Below, piece after piece: positions 56,031 to 64,000 of a stretch of DNA of 64,000 bases (position 1 is its first letter; the number at the start of each line of letters is the position of its first letter). Location of the stretch: assembly GCF_000252855.1 (NCBI RefSeq), contig NC_017045.1, positions 496,001 through 560,000 of the forward strand, in the 5' to 3' direction. Origin of the DNA: Riemerella anatipestifer ATCC 11845 = DSM 15868 (GTDB lineage: Bacteria > Bacteroidota > Bacteroidia > Flavobacteriales > Weeksellaceae). A model generated the notes under the pieces. It saw nothing but the letters and a program-made list of their open reading frames with translations. It was not told where the DNA came from and made no database searches. The translations under genes and the position numbers were made by a program.

Positions 56031-56565
56031 TCATCTTAATAGGTTTTGCAACCCAAATAGAGGAGGATTACAACTGAAAACAATTACTAATTTTTAAATT
56101 TTATACCTATGAAAAGAACATTTTTTTTAATGTTAATGCTTGCCTTTGCAAGTCTAACTTTTGCACAAGAAGCAAAATACCAATTGTCAAGTCATATTTT
56201 GGACATTACAAAAGGACAGCCTGCACCCAATGTAAGCATTCGCCTTTCCAAATTGCAGCATAAAGACCATTGGGTAACAGTTGATGAAAAGACAACTGAC
56301 CAAAACGGGCGTATCAAAGACTTTTTAAAAGAAGGAAAAGGCGTAAACCACAAGGGAATTTACAAACTCACTTATTTTACAAAACCTTATTTTGAGAAAT
56401 TGGGACAAGACACTTTCTACCCGTACATAGAGGTGGTTTTTGAAATAAAAGATAATAATCATTATCATGTACCTATAACTCTTTCACCTTACGGATATTC
56501 TACTTATAGAGGAAACTAAAAGTGAAAAATAAATTAAAATGAAATATACTTATACCGAAAAAAAA
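55776..56565 (+). repeat. Direct repeat, 790 bp, copy B
   Basis: The second copy of the block at 54222-55011. Here the transketolase gene continues past the junction, so this is probably the original arrangement. Confidence 0.85.
56109..56519 (+). CDS. uraH: Exported 5-hydroxyisourate hydrolase-like protein, copy 2
   Basis: Encodes the same 136 residues as 54555-54965, with the same flanks, the same signal peptide and the same terminal YRGN. It lies 19 bp before the transketolase C-terminal gene. The lack of differences points to a very recent duplication or to gene conversion. Confidence 0.85.
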   Translation: MKRTFFLMLMLAFASLTFAQEAKYQLSSHILDITKGQPAPNVSIRLSKLQHKDHWVTVDEKTTDQNGRIKDFLKEGKGVNHKGIYKLTYFTKPYFEKLGQDTFYPYIEVVFEIKDNNHYHVPITLSPYGYSTYRGN

Positions 56566-57483
56566 GATACAAGAAGTGGTTTTGGTGCTGGGCTAGCAGA
56601 ACTTGCTGACAAAAATCCAAATGTAGTAGCACTCTGTGCCGACCTTATCGGCTCTCTAAAAATGGAGAAATTTATAGAGAAAGCTCCAGAAAGATTTTTC
56701 CAAGTGGGCATCGCCGAAGCGAATATGATAGGCATCGCTGCAGGGCTTAGCATCAATGGTAAAATACCATTTACGGGTACTTTTGCTAACTTTTCTACTT
56801 CGAGAGTTTACGACCAAATTCGTCAATCTGTGGCTTACTCTGGTAAAAATGTTAAGATATGTGCGTCTCACGCAGGACTTACCTTAGGAGAAGACGGTGC
56901 AACTCACCAAGTGCTAGAAGATATTGGTATGATGAAAATGTTGCCAGGTATGGTAGTTATCAACCCGTGCGACTATAACCAAACTAAAGCGGCTACCATT
57001 GCCATTGCAGACTACAACGGTCCTGTCTATCTAAGATTCGGGAGACCTGCCGTACCTGTATTTATGCCAGAAGATATGCCTTTTGAAATCGGTAAAGGGA
57101 TTTTGTTGCAAGAAGGTAAAGATGTAACCATTGTAGCAACAGGGCATTTGGTTTGGGAGTCTCTAGTAGCTGCAGAACAACTAGAAAAAGAAGGTATCTC
57201 TTGCGAGGTAATCAATATCCACACGATTAAACCTTTGGACGAAGAAATCATTTTAAATTCTGTAAAGAAAACAGGAAAGATTGTAACGGCAGAAGAACAT
57301 AACTACCTTGGAGGACTTGGCGAGTCTGTGGCAGGACTACTTGCAAGAAAGCACCCTACAAGACAAGAATTTGTTGCCGTAAACGATACTTTCGGTGAGT
57401 CTGCCACACCAGCCGAGCTGATGAAAAAATACGGAATAGATGCAGAAGCAGTGAAAAAAGCAGTAAAAAAGCTAATGCAGTAA
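56539..57483 (+). CDS. Transketolase, C-terminal subunit
   Basis: The pyrimidine-binding plus C-terminal half of the split transketolase. 314 residues. FFQVGIAEANMIGIAAGLSI carries the conserved Glu that activates the TPP; also GKIPFTGTFANFSTSRVYDQ, ASHAGLTLGEDGATHQVLED and RFGRPAVPVF. The C-terminal domain has GKIVTAEEHNYLGGLGESVA. Its partner is at 50883. The start MKYTYTEKKDTRSGFGAG is certain since the leader is duplicated at 54966-54984. Confidence 0.95.
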   Translation: MKYTYTEKKDTRSGFGAGLAELADKNPNVVALCADLIGSLKMEKFIEKAPERFFQVGIAEANMIGIAAGLSINGKIPFTGTFANFSTSRVYDQIRQSVAYSGKNVKICASHAGLTLGEDGATHQVLEDIGMMKMLPGMVVINPCDYNQTKAATIAIADYNGPVYLRFGRPAVPVFMPEDMPFEIGKGILLQEGKDVTIVATGHLVWESLVAAEQLEKEGISCEVINIHTIKPLDEEIILNSVKKTGKIVTAEEHNYLGGLGESVAGLLARKHPTRQEFVAVNDTFGESATPAELMKKYGIDAEAVKKAVKKLMQ

Positions 57484-57506
57484 AATTATTTAGTCTTTGC
57501 TATAAT

Positions 57507-57543
57507 AAAAATAGCCATAGAATTAAATTTCTATGGCTATTTT
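57507..57543. terminator. Bidirectional terminator overlapping a coding end
   Basis: Stem of about 16 bp (AAAATAGCCATAGAA with TTCTATGGCTATTTT). It ends the transketolase operon on the plus strand; on the minus strand the right arm is formed by the last codons of the GNAT gene. Confidence 0.8.
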
Positions 57544-58006
57544 CATAATATAATCGTCCATTACAAAACTTTCGCCTACTTCCAACACCACTTCTTTATC
57601 TACCTCAAACCCTTGGCTTTTATAAAAATTAAACGATGGGTTTTTCCTATTAACATTTAGTACGATAGACTTATCTTTGTGGCTTTTCTCTTCTCTTTTT
57701 AAAAAGCCTATTGCTTCCTTTCCCAATCCTCTTCCTTTAGCCTCTGCCAAAAGATAAAGCTGGTGTAATTTGGTGGTTTGAGGTTCGTAGCCTATTTCAA
57801 ACCCCATAAATCCTACCTCTACACCACCATTCAACATCAGATAATAATGATAGTTAGGATTCTCAAAATGTTGGTTTAACTCTTCATCGGAGTACATCAT
57901 ACCCAACATATAATCTATCTGCTCTTGCGAGATAATGGCTATTCCACGATTGCTTTGCAAGACTTTGTATCAATGGTATATCTTCCCTTTGGGCTTTTCT
58001 AATCAT
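57523..58006 (-). pseudogene. GNAT family N-acetyltransferase, frameshifted near the start
   Basis: The main frame (57523-57960) encodes motif A as LYLLAEAKGRGLGKEAIGFL and motif B as NPSFNFYKSQGFEVDKEVVL, a good GNAT, but has no normal start. From ATG 58006 another frame gives MIRKAQREDIPLIQSLAKQS-WNSHY, the usual GNAT beginning, which would join IISQEQIDYMLGMMYSDEEL in the main frame at about 57930. So a single indel separates the two. It is either a recent pseudogene or a sequence error; the rest of the gene is intact. Confidence 0.65.
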
Positions 58007-58090
58007 TTTATCACTTTAATTTGGATACAAATCTAATCATTAAATTAAAATTTCTAACCAAAAACATTTCCAAAAAATAGGCATATTTAG

Positions 58091-58098
58091 TACCTTTG
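58091..58098 (+). promoter_or_regulatory. -7 element before the threonine dehydrogenase gene
   Basis: TACCTTTG matches TAnnTTTG and lies 23 bp before the ATG. No clear -33 TTG. Confidence 0.4.
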
Positions 58099-58121
58099 TA
58101 AAAACGAAATCGGAACAAACT

Positions 58122-59087
58122 ATGGAAAGTAAAAATGAAAAAATACTCATCACAGGAGCTTTAGGGCAAATCGGTACCGAACTTACAGCAAAGTTGGTGG
58201 AAATCTACGGTAAAGATAATGTTATTGCTTCTGGAATTGATAAATGGAGAGAAGGCATTACTACTGCTGGACACTACGAAAGAATAGATGTAACCAACTT
58301 TAAACTATTGGAAGATTTTATCAAAGAAAATAAAATCACTACGGTTTATCACTTGGCATCTCTCTTATCTGGAACTTCGGAGAAACAACCACTTTTTGCT
58401 TGGAAACTCAATCTAGAGCCACTACTCCACCTCTGCGAATTAGCAAAAGAAGGCTATTTAAAAAAGATATTTTGGCCAAGTTCCATCGCTGTATTTGGTA
58501 AAGGTATTCCAAAGCACAATGTTGGGCAAGATGTGGTGCTTAACCCTACCACCGTGTATGGTATTTCTAAAATGGCTGGAGAAAAATGGTGTGAATATTA
58601 CCACGATAAATATGGTGTAGATGTGCGTAGTATAAGATACCCTGGTCTTATTTCTTGGAAAGCTCCTGCAGGTGGAGGTACTACCGATTATGCCGTGGAA
58701 ATCTTCTATGAAGCGGTAGAAAAAGGCGAGTACCAATGTTTTATTTCGGAAAACACTGCCATGCCTATGCTCTATATGGACGATGCTATAAACGCTACCA
58801 TAAAACTAATGCAAGAACCTGCAGAAAACATCAGTGTTTGGGGCTCTTATAATCTAGGAGGTATGTCTTTTACACCTGCAGAACTAACAAATGAAATTAA
58901 AAAAGTAATGCCTAATTTCAAAATCTCTTACCAACCCGATTTCAGACAAAGCATCGCTGACTCTTGGCCTGCTTCCATAGACGATAGCAAAGCTAAAGAA
59001 GATTGGGGACTTTCTTATGAGTTTGACATCAAAATGATGACCGAAGAAATGATAAAAAATCTGAAAGTTAAGCTAGGGAAAAGTTAG
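58122..59087 (+). CDS. L-threonine 3-dehydrogenase, SDR type
   Basis: An NAD-dependent extended short-chain dehydrogenase of 321 residues. The Rossmann motif is ITGALGQIGTELTAKL; the catalytic Tyr-Lys pair is in TTVYGISKMAGEKW; SIRYPGLISWKAPAGGGTTD and AMPMLYMDDAINATIKLM follow. The combination matches the bacterial GalE-like threonine dehydrogenases known from psychrophilic flavobacteria (threonine to 2-amino-3-ketobutyrate). The 2-amino-3-ketobutyrate CoA ligase (kbl) is not adjacent. Confidence 0.88.
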   Translation: MESKNEKILITGALGQIGTELTAKLVEIYGKDNVIASGIDKWREGITTAGHYERIDVTNFKLLEDFIKENKITTVYHLASLLSGTSEKQPLFAWKLNLEPLLHLCELAKEGYLKKIFWPSSIAVFGKGIPKHNVGQDVVLNPTTVYGISKMAGEKWCEYYHDKYGVDVRSIRYPGLISWKAPAGGGTTDYAVEIFYEAVEKGEYQCFISENTAMPMLYMDDAINATIKLMQEPAENISVWGSYNLGGMSFTPAELTNEIKKVMPNFKISYQPDFRQSIADSWPASIDDSKAKEDWGLSYEFDIKMMTEEMIKNLKVKLGKS

Positions 59088-59111
59088 TTATCTCTTTTTC
59101 AAATTATACAC

Positions 59112-59146
59112 TAGGGGCTAGCTTAATTTTTCGGCTAGTCCTTTTT
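59112..59146. terminator. Hairpin between convergent genes
   Basis: Stem GGGGCTAGC with GCTAGTCC (one G-U pair), followed by a T-run on the plus strand, between the threonine dehydrogenase and the YD-repeat-like gene. Confidence 0.6.
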
Positions 59147-60269
59147 ATTCATAATATTCTATCTTTCTCACCCACTTATACAAAGCTATTCCGTTAACTG
59201 CTTTGGTAATTTCAGTCCAATTATTTTTATCATCAAATACATAATCAAAAGAAATATCATATTTATTTTCTCCAGCGAGAAGATTTAAATGGATAATCTT
59301 ATCATTTTGTAATTTGTAACTTCCTATCCTAGAGGATTTATTTTTAGATTTACTACAACAATAATGGATAGATACCTGATGCTGTTCATCATATGAAAAA
59401 TGTTCATAGTATTTTACTCCACTATTATATTTTTTTTCAACTCTAATTAAATTACCTTTCTGATAGTAATATTTAGTTTGTTCATACAAATTTGGAAATT
59501 TGTTCTTTGTATCATTTTCAAACAATCCAAATTTTTGGTTTTTAACAAGTCTTTTTTCAGAATCGTAGTAATTCACTATATCTTTATAGATACTTGGAGG
59601 AATACCATATATACCATAACTCCAAGCTCCATATTGGTCTTGTTTCCAAGAATATGGATTTTTATAAACTCTATATTTCAGTAATCCATTATCATCATAT
59701 ACATAATTATACTCACTTACAGCTTCATCACTGTGAAATATCTTTTGAACCTTTAATTTACCATTTTCAGTTTTTTCATAACTATGATGAGCGTAATTAG
59801 TCCTCAGATTTTTCTTGATAATATTTACTTCGTTATCATTCAGATAATCATAACGAGTTTCAAGAATAGTAGATTGGACAGAGTCCAATTTTCCGATGAT
59901 TCTATTTTTAGAATCGTAGTTTCTTTGATAAGAAGCAATACAAGTGTCTTTTTTATCAAACCAAGTTTCTTTAATCATATTACCACGATTATCAAAAACC
60001 TTTTTATAGTTTAAATAATGACAAAAATCATAGGTATACCATACCTTTCTAAAGCTTTCTAAGGTCTCTTTAGCTCCTCTAAATCCTGTGTGTCCATAAT
60101 CATCTTCGTAATCTAAAAACTGTGGAGTTGTAATTTCTGTTAAAAATATTACTTTTTCTCTTAAGGTCTTAACCTTACCATAGAGTGTATCTTTAGGCAA
60201 ATATTGTTGAGATTTTCCTACAACAAAAGCCAAAACTGAAACCATATAAATAAGCTTTCTAATTCTCAT
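59145..60269 (-). CDS. Exported YD/RHS-repeat-like protein
   Basis: A 374-residue protein with a signal peptide (MRIRKLIYMVSVLAFVVGKS). The body contains several imperfect YD-type beta strands: FDNRGNMIKETWFDKKD, YDSKNRIIGKLDSVQ, YDDNGLLKYRVYKNP, YDSEKRLVKNQKFG and FDDKNNWTEITKAVNG. Such repeats occur in RHS/wall-associated proteins; here there are few, and no toxin tip or T6SS/T9SS C-terminal signal was seen. Function unknown. AT-rich, isolated between convergent and co-directional core genes. Confidence 0.65.
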   Translation of the reverse strand: MRIRKLIYMVSVLAFVVGKSQQYLPKDTLYGKVKTLREKVIFLTEITTPQFLDYEDDYGHTGFRGAKETLESFRKVWYTYDFCHYLNYKKVFDNRGNMIKETWFDKKDTCIASYQRNYDSKNRIIGKLDSVQSTILETRYDYLNDNEVNIIKKNLRTNYAHHSYEKTENGKLKVQKIFHSDEAVSEYNYVYDDNGLLKYRVYKNPYSWKQDQYGAWSYGIYGIPPSIYKDIVNYYDSEKRLVKNQKFGLFENDTKNKFPNLYEQTKYYYQKGNLIRVEKKYNSGVKYYEHFSYDEQHQVSIHYCCSKSKNKSSRIGSYKLQNDKIIHLNLLAGENKYDISFDYVFDDKNNWTEITKAVNGIALYKWVRKIEYYE

Positions 60270-60324
60270 CTTACATAATTTTCATTGAAAAATATTGACT
60301 ATACGAAATCCCATTTTATTAACT

Positions 60325-60354
60325 AAAAAAACCGCCTAAAAAAGCGGTTTTTTT
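60325..60354 (-). terminator. Terminator of groEL
   Basis: Stem AAAAAAACCGC with GCGGTTTTTTT, 25 bp after the groEL stop on the minus strand. Confidence 0.8.
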
Positions 60355-60378
60355 ATTTTAGTTAAATTGCAATGAAAA

Positions 60379-62016
<1,638 letters not shown>

Positions 62017-62084
62017 TTAATTAAATTATTGTTATGAAAACACAGATTAAACCTATGTATTACTTTATTTTTATTGATTGATTT

Positions 62085-62363
62085 TTAACCTAAAATACCT
62101 AAAAGATCTCCTTCTCTTACGATAAGATAATCTTTACCATCAAGTTTAAGTTCTGTACCAGAATACTTGCCATAAAGCACTTTATCTCCTACTTTTACAG
62201 TCATAGGCTCATCTTTTTTCCCTGCACCTACAGCTACTACTACACCTTCTTGAGGTTTCTCTTTCGCTGTATCTGGGATAATAATTCCTGATGCCGTTTT
62301 AGTTTCAGCTGCTGCTGGTTCTACCAAAACTCTGTCTGATAACGGTTTAAAATTTACTGACAT
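62085..62363 (-). CDS. groES: Co-chaperonin GroES
   Basis: The 10-kDa lid of GroEL. 92 residues: [20 protein letters not shown], the mobile loop [20 protein letters not shown], and [20 protein letters not shown]. First gene of the groESL operon. No CIRCE-type inverted repeat (TTAGCACTC...GAGTGCTAA) is seen upstream, so HrcA control is not indicated; the actual control is unknown. Confidence 0.98.
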   Translation of the reverse strand: MSVNFKPLSDRVLVEPAAAETKTASGIIIPDTAKEKPQEGVVVAVGAGKKDEPMTVKVGDKVLYGKYSGTELKLDGKDYLIVREGDLLGILG

Positions 62364-62544
62364 ATCGTTTTAAATTTTTAATTGTTTAATTTTAACTTCT
62401 ACTCTAGACACGAAAAAAATGCCAAACACCATACGGCAACAATCATAAGACATTTTGACACATTAAAATGACAAAGATTTATAAAATATGACAAGAATTA
62501 AAACAGTAGTGATAAAAAATTTCCTATTGCCTCTCTATATAAAC

Positions 62545-62583
62545 AAAAAACGGATTGAAATATTTTCTTTTCAATCCGTTTTA
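62545..62583 (-). terminator. Terminator of the META-domain lipoprotein gene
   Basis: Stem AAAACGGATTGAAA with TTTCAATCCGTTTT, 21 bp after the stop, with a T-rich tail on the minus strand. Confidence 0.75.
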
Positions 62584-62603
62584 TATTATTTAATAAAAAC
62601 AAT

Positions 62604-63017
62604 CTACTTCTTACTAAATTTCATTAGTGGTAGTTGGTCTTTGTAAAGTGTAAGAGTAATGCCATCACTTTCGTATCTATTGGCTTTTTCCAACATTTTT
62701 AGAAAGTTTTGTTCCACCAACATATCCTTACAAGCCATTCTAGTAGAACCCACATTCTCTACCGAGAAAGCTCCCGTTTGTGCATCTATTTTAAGCTGTC
62801 CAAAATAATTGTTACACCCAGAGTTTCCTGATACTTTCTCTGTTTCTACTGTTAAAGTAGGTACTTTACTAGAGCCGAGTCTGCTTTCCGCTAAAACCCA
62901 CTCTGTTGATAATAGACTAACTTGATTCTTTTTACTCTTAGTTGTAGTTGTATTACCAACCGTGGCACAAGAAAACATCAGCAAACCTATACCTAATGTT
63001 AATATTATATTTTTCAT
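62604..63017 (-). CDS. META domain-containing lipoprotein (HslJ-like)
   Basis: A 137-residue lipoprotein (GIGLLMFSCATVGN, Cys17). The META/HslJ domain is shown by TEWVLAESRLGSSKVPTLTV, VSGNSGCNNYFGQLKID and NVGSTRMACKDMLVEQNFLK; it has a small beta-sandwich pattern. HslJ of E. coli is a heat-inducible outer-membrane lipoprotein linked to novobiocin resistance. It is 17 bp after pheT on the same strand, so probably co-transcribed with it. Confidence 0.85.
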   Translation of the reverse strand: MKNIILTLGIGLLMFSCATVGNTTTTKSKKNQVSLLSTEWVLAESRLGSSKVPTLTVETEKVSGNSGCNNYFGQLKIDAQTGAFSVENVGSTRMACKDMLVEQNFLKMLEKANRYESDGITLTLYKDQLPLMKFSKK

Positions 63018-63034
63018 AACCTTTTTATTTGTAT

Positions 63035-64000
63035 TTACGAGCGTAGCTCTGCATTAAAATTTTTCTCAAAGAGTGTGATTAGCCCTCCCATTATTTCTGA
63101 AATTTCTTTTTCTTCTAATGTTTTTTCTTCATTAAGAAGTTCAAAACTCAAAGCGTAAGATTTCTTACCCTCTGGCAAATTCTTACCTTCGTAAACATCA
63201 AACAGATTAACCGATTTAAGATACGGCGACGGCTTCTTCATCACCTCTTGATATAAATCTGAATAAGTGATGTTTTTATCTAAAAGTAACGCTAAATCTC
63301 TTCTTATCTTATTAAATTTAGGTATTTCTCTAAACTTAAAGTTACCTTTAGTTCTCAATTCTTGACAAGCCTCTACTTCTATCTCTGCATAAAAAGCCTC
63401 CTGCTCCATATCTGCTGATTTAAGATATTCTGGTGCTACCTTACCCAATCTTGCCAATACCTTACCATCAGAAACAAATTCTAACCCATCACTGAAACGA
63501 GCATCTTGCAAAGGTTTCTCCTGAATAGTAATTCCTAAAACTTCTAACGCCAATTTAACATACGACTTTAAATGATAGAAATCTGTACTAGATTTCGGTA
63601 CAAGCCAATTTTCAGATTGATGTCTACCAGAAATCAGCATTGCTAGTTGCTTTCTTTCTTTATAAGTTTCAAATTTATGATAGATTTTACCTAACTCAAA
63701 AAACTTAATATCCGTATTTTTACGATTGATATTATAGACTGCATTCTGTAATAAACCTTCTAATAAAGAAGTTCTCATAAATGCCAAATCATTACTCAAT
63801 GGATTAAGCAATTTAACTGCATTGGTTTCATCTTTCACCGTAGTAAGTGAGTTGTTCATCACTTCATTAAACCCGTTAGACTGTAACAATCTAGCCCAAG
63901 TATTTTCTAAAGCATCTTGGTCTTCAAAACTCAATTTTACTGGTGAAAACGCAATCTTTTGAGGACTATCTATTTTGTTATATCCATAGATTCTAAGCAC
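63035..64000 (-). CDS. pheT: Phenylalanyl-tRNA synthetase beta subunit, C-terminal part (cut by window end)
   Basis: The last 322 codons of the beta chain of PheRS; the frame runs off the right edge, and the true start lies beyond. LRIYGYNKIDSPQKIAF is a typical B5-adjacent segment, DALENTWARLLQSNGFNEVM and NPLSNDLAFMRTSLLEGLLQ belong to the catalytic-like module, and the C-terminal end (KFREIPKFNKIRRDLALLLD, VNLFDVYEGKNLPEGKKSYA) is the FDX-ACB tRNA-binding domain. A full beta chain has about 800 residues. Confidence 0.95.
   Translation of the reverse strand: MLRIYGYNKIDSPQKIAFSPVKLSFEDQDALENTWARLLQSNGFNEVMNNSLTTVKDETNAVKLLNPLSNDLAFMRTSLLEGLLQNAVYNINRKNTDIKFFELGKIYHKFETYKERKQLAMLISGRHQSENWLVPKSSTDFYHLKSYVKLALEVLGITIQEKPLQDARFSDGLEFVSDGKVLARLGKVAPEYLKSADMEQEAFYAEIEVEACQELRTKGNFKFREIPKFNKIRRDLALLLDKNITYSDLYQEVMKKPSPYLKSVNLFDVYEGKNLPEGKKSYALSFELLNEEKTLEEKEISEIMGGLITLFEKNFNAELRS

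Noticed and set aside
62364-62600. CIRCE element or sigma-32 promoter before groES
   Set aside because: No TTAGCACTC/GAGTGCTAA inverted repeat and no convincing sigma-32 boxes were found.

Overview
The window is a low-GC (roughly one third G+C, my estimate) chromosomal segment of a flavobacterium, most likely in or near the Riemerella/Chryseobacterium group (Weeksellaceae). The evidence is a fused SecDF, a Bacteroidota-type phosphoenolpyruvate carboxylase, DUF4286 and DUF4230 proteins, an SDR-type threonine dehydrogenase, split transketolase subunits, several promoters of the Bacteroidota form (TTG, 18-20 bp, TAnnTTTG) and few Shine-Dalgarno sites. Species is an inference; no rRNA or tRNA gene was seen.

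Layout. 1-2.6 kb: 3' end of acetyl-CoA synthetase, a CPBP protease, a DUF2007-like membrane protein and a decayed DUF898 gene. 2.6-12.6 kb: DEAD-box helicase, a YtxH/holin-like envelope cluster, a TPR protein, gyrA, a DUF4286 protein, gyrB and ssb. 12.6-15.3 kb: a small accessory island with a cassette-like repeat, an orphan lipoprotein, a zinc-ribbon protein, a tyrosine recombinase and a DUF2007 protein. 15.3-20.8 kb: an operon for acyl-CoA metabolism (glutaryl-CoA-dehydrogenase-like enzyme, both 3-oxoacid CoA-transferase subunits) ending in ppc. 20.8-23.3 kb: a second accessory patch with two exported orphans and an FAD monooxygenase. 23.4-49.2 kb: mostly core genes (2-oxoacid dehydrogenase E2, pcm, M14 peptidase, TerC, cdd, ComEA-like protein, glycosyl- and acyltransferases, hisS, pncA, map, pheA, K+/H+ antiporter, secDF, hemN). 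49.4-57.5 kb: a sodium:solute symporter and a transketolase operon whose two halves are pushed apart by 4.8 kb of accessory DNA. 57.5-64 kb: a frameshifted GNAT, threonine dehydrogenase, a YD-repeat-like protein, groEL/groES, a META-domain lipoprotein and the 3' part of pheT.

The most interesting stretch is 51.7-56.6 kb. It contains (i) at least seven units of a strictly 21-bp-phased dyad repeat just upstream of a small coiled-coil protein, and (ii) a tandemly duplicated exported module of paired HbpS/GlcG-family proteins plus a periplasmic 5-hydroxyisourate-hydrolase-like protein, with one DUF417 membrane protein. The duplication unit is 1,554 bp and includes about 790 bp that read as identical in both copies. 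It even copied the first nine codons of the downstream transketolase gene, which gives the direction of the event. This is the best candidate for an undescribed system here; its biochemical role is unknown.

Secondary points are two copies of a cassette-like repeat carrying a promoter-like element (12.9 and 21.45 kb), an integrase with an IntI-like C-terminus, and two genes broken by frameshifts.
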